Origin: UBA7328 sp002471345
Lineage (GTDB): Bacteria; Bacteroidota; Bacteroidia; Chitinophagales; Saprospiraceae
NCBI GenBank assembly: GCA_964011275.1
Contig: CAXGOB010000105.1
Span: forward strand, 1-13,306
DNA: 13,306 nucleotides
Direction of reading: 5' to 3'
The notes beneath the pieces were generated by a model that searched no databases, was not told the DNA's origin, and saw only the letters and a program-made list of their open reading frames with translations. This document shows positions 8,280 through 13,306 of this stretch, piece after piece. How positions within the stretch are numbered: position 1 is the first letter of the stretch; each line of letters opens with the position of its first letter. The position numbers and the translations under genes are program-made.

Positions 8280-9590
8280 ATGATAGAAATACTTGGAAAA
8301 CTTCATCCAGCATTGGTCCATTTACCAATAGGATTTATTCTTATCACACTCTTTTATGAATGGTATAAGGGGAAACCTTCAGTTTCTTTATGGGGTGTTT
8401 CTACGCTGAGTGCAATCTTAGCAATGGGTACTGGATTCATTCTTTTGAAAACAGGGCACTTTGAAGGTCTTAATATGTTTCTTCATATGATAATGGGCGT
8501 CGTAACTACAGTTATCACCTTCCTGCTCTTTTTAGCAAAAATGAGAGATGGAAGCCTTTTTCGAGGTCAAAACACTTTTTTGAAAATTGCCTTGATTGTG
8601 GTATTGGGAATTGGAGGACATATGGGAGCCGAACTTACTCATGGGGAAGAATATTTGCCTCTTCCTTTTCAAATTAAGAGTGATTCAATAATAGATTATA
8701 GTAGGCATGACACTATCATCCTTTATGACGATATTATTCAGCCCATATTCAAGGCTAAGTGTAATCGCTGCCATGAAGATGGAGATGCCAGAGGGAAACT
8801 TAATATGACTTCAAAAGAAGGATTGTTGAGCGATAAATTTGGAGATCCTGCTGTAAAACCTGGAGACTTACAAAACAGTGAAATATTTAAAAGAATAAGC
8901 CTCAGTACATGGCACAAAAAGTATATGCCACCAAGTGGACCTGATCTTACATATGGGGAGAAAAGAGTTATTGAATGGTGGATAAGAAGTGGAGGATCCT
9001 TTACTGACAATGTGAAAATGATGAGTCCTCCTGATGATATCAAAGAGTTGTTATTTGAAGAATATGGTATCGATTTCACAAAGAAGTCATTTTATGAAAA
9101 AGCTGAAGTATCTGCATTGGATCAGAGTGTAATAGATAAAATAAAAAGTAAAGGATTCAACATTGGTACATTGGCAGATAACAGCAATTTTGTTGATGTA
9201 AATGTCAAAGGACATTCTTCAGAGTGGACTTCAGAAAGATTACAATCTTTACTAGAAGCAAAAATTCAAATCACATGGTTGGATTTATCAGATTCAGATT
9301 TTGATGATTCTCATAGTAATATTTTAAGTTCATTTCCTAATATCACCAAATTGAAACTTCAGAATACCAATATTACCGATGCGACATTGGAGAATATTGT
9401 AAATATGAATGAGCTTACAGTACTTAATTTGTATGGGACAAATGCATCGGATCAAAGTATAGATAATATATTGAAAATCAACAAATTAGAAAAATTGTAC
9501 ATCTGGCAAACTAAAATTAGCGAAGAAGGTGTAGAGCGTTTGAAACAAGGGAATAGTGCCCTAGAGGTGATCGGAGCATCCACACTTTAA
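8280..9590 (+). CDS. DUF2231 membrane / c-type cytochrome / LRR fusion protein
   Basis: Predicted cytoplasmic-membrane electron-transfer protein. Residues 1-120 form a DUF2231-like module of four transmembrane helices (about 10-28, 36-57, 64-87, 100-118), opening with LHPALVHLPIG. Residues about 145-240 are a planctomycete-type cytochrome C domain with haem motif CNRCH (161-165) and probable axial Met216 in MPPSGP. Residues about 330-425 are leucine-rich repeats of the LxxLxLxxTxIxDxxL type (for example KLKLQNTNITDATL). Histidines 9, 14, 60, 69 and 114 lie near helix ends; some might bind haem b, but this is speculative. The cytochrome and repeats are expected on the periplasmic side. The ATG overlaps a TAATAATG junction 2 bp after the DUF1501 stop, which implies translational coupling. 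It is probably a membrane electron partner for the upstream cytochrome lipoprotein, and the repeats could mediate docking. Function is inferred from domains and context only. Confidence 0.85.
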   Translation: MIEILGKLHPALVHLPIGFILITLFYEWYKGKPSVSLWGVSTLSAILAMGTGFILLKTGHFEGLNMFLHMIMGVVTTVITFLLFLAKMRDGSLFRGQNTFLKIALIVVLGIGGHMGAELTHGEEYLPLPFQIKSDSIIDYSRHDTIILYDDIIQPIFKAKCNRCHEDGDARGKLNMTSKEGLLSDKFGDPAVKPGDLQNSEIFKRISLSTWHKKYMPPSGPDLTYGEKRVIEWWIRSGGSFTDNVKMMSPPDDIKELLFEEYGIDFTKKSFYEKAEVSALDQSVIDKIKSKGFNIGTLADNSNFVDVNVKGHSSEWTSERLQSLLEAKIQITWLDLSDSDFDDSHSNILSSFPNITKLKLQNTNITDATLENIVNMNELTVLNLYGTNASDQSIDNILKINKLEKLYIWQTKISEEGVERLKQGNSALEVIGASTL

Positions 9591-9603
9591 AAAAGAATAT
9601 ACA

Positions 9604-10665
9604 ATGCAAAAAAGAAGAGAGTTTTTGAGTAAAGGGGCTATAATAACAAGTATAGCTGTAGGTGGAGGAATGGTGTCTTGTGGAACAAAGACTAATGAAA
9701 ATGCGAATAAAACATTGGAATATAAAAAAGTAGGTCAAGGCAATTTCACCTATAGACTAGATAGGCATTGGGGTGATCAAGACCCTTCCAAATATCCAAT
9801 ACATCATTGTCATGAAATGGTGATGGACAAAAGTGGAAGATTAATTATGACCACCACTGACGTAAAAAATAACATTCTGATATATAACAAGGACGGAGCG
9901 GTTTTGGATTCCTGGACAGGGGATTGGCCGTCAGCTCATGGACTTACTATACATGATGAAGGAGATCAAGAAATGCTGTATGTGACTGACCCAGAAGCAA
10001 AGTTTGAGGTTTGTAAAACAACTCTTGCCGGAAAAAAGCTGTTAACGATAACCTATCCGAAAGAAGCAGAGATTTATGAGTCTGAGGACCAGTTTCGCCC
10101 TACTGAAACAGCAATTGCTGAAAATGGAGATATCTATGTCGCAGATGGATATGGAAAGAGTTATATAATCGTCTATGACTCTAATGGAAAATATAAATTT
10201 CACTTTGGCGGCAAAGGAGACGGTGATGAACATTTTGACTGTCCTCATGGAATAATAGTGGATACCCGTGGAGGAAAAGCTCCTGAACTTTTAATTACAT
10301 CTAGAAGTAAGAATGAATTTAAGAGATTCACATTAAGCGGTGAGCATTTAGAGACCATAAAGATGCCTGGTTATTTTATGTGTCGACCTGTTATTAGAGG
10401 GGATGAATTGTATTTTGCAATATTGGCTACAGAGACATGGTGGGCTTATGATGGGATGGTAGCAGTGATGGATAAAAACAATCAACTAGTATCTCTTCCT
10501 GGTAGTGATCATCTACCGGAATATTCAAATGGGATAGTTAATAAGCCGAAATATGATGGATCATTTCTTAACCCTCATGATGTCTGTGTTGACAATGATG
10601 GTAATATTTATGTACCACAGTGGTACAGCGGAAAAACCTACCCATTCAGACTAGAACGAGTTTAG
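9604..10665 (+). CDS. Tat-exported lipoprotein-like NHL/PAL-type beta-propeller
   Basis: Predicted exported six-bladed propeller of NHL type. The N-terminus carries a twin-arginine motif, KRREFLSKG (3-11), a hydrophobic stretch and a possible lipobox ending at Cys26 (MVSC), so a Tat lipoprotein is likely. Blades appear from about residue 65 to the end. Motifs resemble peptidyl-alpha-hydroxyglycine alpha-amidating lyase (PAL) as I remember it: AHGLTI with His112, VADGYG with Tyr183, CPHGIIVD with His215 and NPHDVCVDNDGNIYV with His325. In rat PAL, His585, His690 and His786 bind zinc and Tyr654 is catalytic, with comparable spacing. The PAL catalytic Arg533 (in HRGDH) and Met784 seem to be replaced here, so amidating-lyase activity is doubtful. 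HHCH (67-70) adds further possible ligands. The gene lies 13 bp after the cytochrome/LRR gene and is last in the likely operon. A plain structural NHL protein is the alternative. Confidence 0.8.
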   Translation: MQKRREFLSKGAIITSIAVGGGMVSCGTKTNENANKTLEYKKVGQGNFTYRLDRHWGDQDPSKYPIHHCHEMVMDKSGRLIMTTTDVKNNILIYNKDGAVLDSWTGDWPSAHGLTIHDEGDQEMLYVTDPEAKFEVCKTTLAGKKLLTITYPKEAEIYESEDQFRPTETAIAENGDIYVADGYGKSYIIVYDSNGKYKFHFGGKGDGDEHFDCPHGIIVDTRGGKAPELLITSRSKNEFKRFTLSGEHLETIKMPGYFMCRPVIRGDELYFAILATETWWAYDGMVAVMDKNNQLVSLPGSDHLPEYSNGIVNKPKYDGSFLNPHDVCVDNDGNIYVPQWYSGKTYPFRLERV

Positions 10666-10711
10666 AAAAGTGAAAACACTAAACGATTTTTAACTTCAGC
10701 CTAGGGTTTAC

Positions 10712-10746
10712 AAGTATGATAATAGATCAAAAGCTTCATACTTTTG
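10712..10746 (+). promoter_or_regulatory. Hairpin with overlapping TAnnTTTG element
   Basis: AAGTATGA (10712-10719) and TCATACTT (10736-10743) form a perfect 8-bp stem with a 16-nt loop, followed by TT. It could be a weak terminator of the upstream operon. The right arm overlaps TACTTTTG (10739-10746), a perfect TAnnTTTG -7 element, but no TTG lies at the proper distance upstream. That element ends only 4 nt before the ATG at 10751. Confidence 0.35.
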
Positions 10747-10750
10747 TGAC

Positions 10751-12115
10751 ATGATCAGAAAACCCATTCTCATCTTTATCTGTAACCTTTTCTTTGTTTT
10801 AGGTTACGCACAGCCGGAAAACACATCTTTTAGATCACAATTTGATGATAACAGTTTGAGTAGCAGCCCACAAGGTGTGTACTATAATGATATATGGGGT
10901 TATACGGATGAAAATGGAAAAGAATATGCTATTGTAGGTACTGCAGAGTACACTTTGTTCATTGAAGTTACTGATCCAGATAACCCAACAGAAGTAACCA
11001 GAATAGCCAGTGGTCAAAGTTGTACATGGAGAGATTATAAGACATTCGGACACTATGCTTATGGAGTAGCTGATAATTGTAATGCAGGGCTAGAAATATT
11101 TGATTTGTCTAATTTACCCAGCAGTGTCACCAAAGTTTATGACTCCAGAACATTGATAGATGATGCTCATAATATTTTTATTGATACCGCCACAGCTAGA
11201 CTTTATGTATGTGGTATCAATCATGTCAGCAATGACCTTTCTGTGTTAGATTTGGCGATTAATCCAGATACCCCTACAGTTATTAGTCATATCGACTTGA
11301 ATTTGATGGATGAAAATGACTATGTACATGATTTATATGTTAAAAATGATACGGCATACCTTTGTAATGGTTCTGAATCTCGAATGCTTATATATGATGT
11401 TTCTAATACATCAAGCATTCAGTTGCTTGGGAGTGTAGGTACTACAGGATATAATCATAGTACTTGGGTTTCAGAAAACGGAAAAGTAGCTGTTGTTGCT
11501 GACGAAACTCACAATAGACCTTTAAGAGTTGTAGACATAACAAATTTTGATATTCCAGTAGAAACATCAACCATTAAATCCACTCTTCTTGCCCCGAATC
11601 ATACAAACAGTATTGCTCACAATCCTTTTATAATTGGAAATAACTTTGCAATAATTTCATACTATGAAGATGGTTTGCAGATTTATAAAATAGACAGTAT
11701 CAATGAACCATTTAGAGCTGGATATTACGATACAAGACCAGGGAATAATAATTATTCGGGATTCAATGGAGCATGGGGAACCTATCCTTTTTTGCCATCT
11801 GGGAATATTTTGGTATCTGATGTAGACAATGGATTATTTGTTATAACTCCAAATTTTCCTTTGAACGATTGTGAATCAAATGTCCAAGTAAGTGGCACTT
11901 ATGATCACCATTGGGAATTGATATCAAAAGACAGTCTCGAAGTAAAAGCTGCTTATAAGGATAGTGCTGAGATAAAACTTCTTGCTCCTGATCAAATTAC
12001 ACTTTCTGGTGGCTTTGAGATTACAAAAGGATCAGAGCTTGATGCTCAGATTATTGATGCGTGTCCTAATTCTCCTGCATTGAAATTGAGTAGCCTTCAA
12101 AAACCAAAAGATTGA
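10751..12115 (+). CDS. Secreted choice-of-anchor B family protein (LVIVD-type propeller)
   Basis: Predicted extracellular or cell-surface beta-propeller of the choice-of-anchor B family; its role is unknown. A Sec signal peptide covers residues 1-20, with likely cleavage after LGYA. Residues about 40-366 hold the family motifs: YNDIWGYTDENGKEYAIVGT (45-64), FIEVTDPDNPTEV (70-82), TWRDYKTFGHYAYGV (92-106), GLEIFDLSNL (113-122), AHNIFID (139-145), VHDLYV (192-197), NHSTWV (235-240) and SDVDNGLFVI (356-365). A C-terminal module (about 374-438) is bracketed by Cys374 and Cys438 and contains DQITLSGGFEITKGSELDAQ, like the short C-terminal modules common in secreted Bacteroidota proteins. No type IX sorting sequence is seen in the last 16 residues. 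The gene is 85 bp downstream of the propeller lipoprotein gene with a hairpin between them, so it may be a separate transcription unit or an attenuated operon member. Confidence 0.85.
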   Translation: MIRKPILIFICNLFFVLGYAQPENTSFRSQFDDNSLSSSPQGVYYNDIWGYTDENGKEYAIVGTAEYTLFIEVTDPDNPTEVTRIASGQSCTWRDYKTFGHYAYGVADNCNAGLEIFDLSNLPSSVTKVYDSRTLIDDAHNIFIDTATARLYVCGINHVSNDLSVLDLAINPDTPTVISHIDLNLMDENDYVHDLYVKNDTAYLCNGSESRMLIYDVSNTSSIQLLGSVGTTGYNHSTWVSENGKVAVVADETHNRPLRVVDITNFDIPVETSTIKSTLLAPNHTNSIAHNPFIIGNNFAIISYYEDGLQIYKIDSINEPFRAGYYDTRPGNNNYSGFNGAWGTYPFLPSGNILVSDVDNGLFVITPNFPLNDCESNVQVSGTYDHHWELISKDSLEVKAAYKDSAEIKLLAPDQITLSGGFEITKGSELDAQIIDACPNSPALKLSSLQKPKD

Positions 12116-12132
12116 TTTAGTATGGTTTTTTT
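12099..12132 (+). terminator. Possible weak terminator after the choice-of-anchor B gene
   Basis: AAAAACCA (12099-12106) pairs with TGGTTTTT (12123-12130), and the T-run continues to 12132. The left arm lies inside the end of the coding region and the stop codon is in the loop. Only two G-C pairs support the stem, so termination would be weak and read-through into the CDGSH gene is possible. Confidence 0.35.
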
Positions 12133-12195
12133 AATTGGTAAGTACAGGAAGTAATGGAACAATAATCGTACTTTTCAGTACAAATTAAATTATCA

Positions 12196-12438
12196 ATGGA
12201 TAAACCAAAAATTGCTGGTACTGCTCCAATTGCAGTAGAAATAGTAAAAGGAAAATCTTACTCTTGGTGTACATGTGGCCTTTCTTCAAATCAGCCATTC
12301 TGTGACGGAAATCATAAAGAGGGTACAGATTTCACACCTCTACGAATGACGGCCGAAGAAACTAAAACCGTCTATTTATGCACTTGTAAAAGGACGGCAA
12401 ACCCAGGATTTTGTGATGGGTCACATAAATCGTTGTAG
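12196..12438 (+). CDS. Tandem CDGSH iron-sulfur protein
   Basis: Small 80-residue soluble protein expected to bind two [2Fe-2S] clusters, each through three Cys and one His. Motif 1 is CTCGLSSNQPFCDGNH, with ligands Cys25, Cys27, Cys36 and His40; Asn39 replaces the usual Ser/Thr/Ala of CDG[STA]H. Motif 2 is CTCKRTANPGFCDGSH, with ligands Cys62, Cys64, Cys73 and His77. The ligand set is complete in both. The protein has no signal peptide and should be cytoplasmic. Proteins of this size are common in bacteria and are thought to act in electron or cluster transfer; the partner here is unknown. The gene lies 80 bp after the choice-of-anchor B gene and ends 13 bp from the convergent transporter gene. 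A short GTACT/AGTAC hairpin (12168-12181) and a near-match TACTTTTC to TAnnTTTG (12169-12176) precede it, so it may have its own promoter. Confidence 0.92.
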   Translation: MDKPKIAGTAPIAVEIVKGKSYSWCTCGLSSNQPFCDGNHKEGTDFTPLRMTAEETKTVYLCTCKRTANPGFCDGSHKSL

Positions 12439-12451
12439 TCAGTATTAAAAT

Positions 12452-13306
12452 TCAATTGCTGTTTGTAAGGCTTTCTTGAGGATTCTTAGTAAAAAAAGAT
12501 GCTATGAGAAGTAAAAAGAACCCTGTGCCACAAATAAAGGCAGCCGTGCTATATGAACCAGTTACAGATAAAGATTGACTAAATAGTATAGGGCCAATAG
12601 CACTAGCAAAAACTATTAGAGTCATTGCCTGACCAGTGATTGCTCCCAAATATTTCTTACCGTAAAATCGAGGTAAGAATAATGAAATAACCAATCCGTG
12701 TACTCCAGAACAAGTACCGTAGCCTCCTACAAGTAACCAATAATATAGTCCTGAAGATTGTAGATTCATCATTCCATACATTGTCAACATCGCTGCAATA
12801 GAAAATAAATAAGCCAAATACTTTAATTGTATATGATCGCTTATCCAACTACAAAAAATGGTAGATATAACTGAGACCAAGGCAATTGGCTGAAAAATCT
12901 GAATAGCAGTATCTCTACTAAAATCATACTCAGCAAAAAGAGAAACTACATGAAAGGTGAATCCAGTGGCTACGAGACCAAATAGTGCAGGATAGCCAGC
13001 AAAAACCCAAAGACTCAAAGTGCTCCTTGCTTCATCTAAAGTGAAATCTTTGTGGATTGGAAATTTTAAAGGTTTCGAGATTGGTCTTTTTGTTTTGGAA
13101 TAGCCATCTGGTAATAATCCAAAACTCTCTGGAGATTCTTTAAAGAATAGAATTACAACTATAGGAAACGCAACGGCTGAAACTAAGCCCATTATGATCC
13201 ATGCTCCTGACCAACTATGTCCTAAGATTAAAATGTCAAACAGAACTGGGGCAATTGAAAAACCAAATGCTCCAAAAACATTCATGATTCCAACAGCCAA
13301 TCCTCT
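12452..13306 (-). CDS. MFS transporter, C-terminal part (cut by window edge)
   Basis: Membrane transporter of the major facilitator superfamily; the substrate is not identifiable. The visible part holds about 284 residues, compared with roughly 400-430 for the family, and begins near transmembrane helix 5. The frame stays open to the window end: the codons before the apparent TTG start at 13300 read Arg-Gly, giving the RGLAVGI sequence typical of MFS helix 5, so the true start lies outside. About eight hydrophobic segments follow, separated by a central cytoplasmic loop with SPESFGLLPDGYSKTKRP. In the C-terminal half, FLPRFYGKKYLGAITGQAM resembles the loop motif of monocarboxylate or oxalate/formate-type MFS carriers, which is a weak hint only. 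The gene converges on the CDGSH gene with 13 bp between stops and no obvious terminator. Confidence 0.88.
   Translation of the reverse strand, partial: RGLAVGIMNVFGAFGFSIAPVLFDILILGHSWSGAWIIMGLVSAVAFPIVVILFFKESPESFGLLPDGYSKTKRPISKPLKFPIHKDFTLDEARSTLSLWVFAGYPALFGLVATGFTFHVVSLFAEYDFSRDTAIQIFQPIALVSVISTIFCSWISDHIQLKYLAYLFSIAAMLTMYGMMNLQSSGLYYWLLVGGYGTCSGVHGLVISLFLPRFYGKKYLGAITGQAMTLIVFASAIGPILFSQSLSVTGSYSTAAFICGTGFFLLLIASFFTKNPQESLTNSN

Noticed and set aside
8738..9079. 113-codon minus-strand open frame
   Set aside because: It is antisense to the cytochrome domain with its intact CxxCH motif and shows no recognisable protein features.
13298..13300. TTG as the start codon of the MFS gene
   Set aside because: The frame remains open through 13306 and the preceding codons give an Arg-Gly that fits MFS helix 5; about four N-terminal helices are missing, so the gene begins outside the window.
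1..13306. CRISPR array, tRNA, rRNA or insertion sequence
   Set aside because: No regularly spaced repeats, tRNA-like cloverleaf, rRNA sequence, transposase frame or terminal inverted repeats with target duplication were recognised.

Overview
The window looks like chromosomal DNA of a member of the Bacteroidota, probably a free-living Cytophagia-, Saprospiria- or Flavobacteriia-type organism. The grounds are AT-rich DNA (judged by eye), a TonB-dependent receptor with an N-terminal carboxypeptidase-regulatory-like domain, promoter-like elements of the TTG / TAnnTTTG type, mostly weak Shine-Dalgarno sequences, a choice-of-anchor B protein, and planctomycete-type cytochrome proteins of a kind shared by Planctomycetes and Bacteroidota. 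No species can be named from the sequence alone.

Layout. Positions 1-254 hold no recognisable gene. A strong hairpin terminator (255-294) closes a leftward gene for an outer-membrane TonB-dependent receptor (330-2939) that has no SusD partner. A 647-bp divergent intergenic region (2940-3586) follows; it carries candidate promoters for both directions and several stem-loops. Rightward from 3587 is a compact four-gene cluster: a PSD1/planctomycete-cytochrome lipoprotein with an embedded LamG domain (3587-6808), a DUF1501 protein with a Tat-type signal (6838-8277), a membrane DUF2231 / c-type cytochrome / leucine-rich-repeat fusion (8280-9590), and a Tat-lipoprotein-like beta-propeller (9604-10665). 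After an 85-bp gap with a hairpin comes a secreted choice-of-anchor B (LVIVD-type) propeller (10751-12115), then a small tandem-CDGSH iron-sulfur protein (12196-12438). A convergent MFS transporter gene (12452 to the right edge) is cut by the window end.

How the genes may work together (inference). Spacings of 29, 2 and 13 bp make the four genes from 3587 to 10665 a likely operon. All four products are predicted to be exported or membrane-bound, and two carry c-type haem motifs. The divergent receptor could import a substrate or cofactor for the same pathway. The most distinctive point is that the fourth gene resembles the propeller of peptidyl-alpha-hydroxyglycine alpha-amidating lyase (PAL): three His and one Tyr sit at matching motifs and similar spacings, while the catalytic Arg and a neighbouring Met appear replaced. 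This suggests a metal-binding periplasmic enzyme of unknown reaction inside a PSD1/DUF1501 redox cluster. The substrate of the system cannot be told from the sequence.
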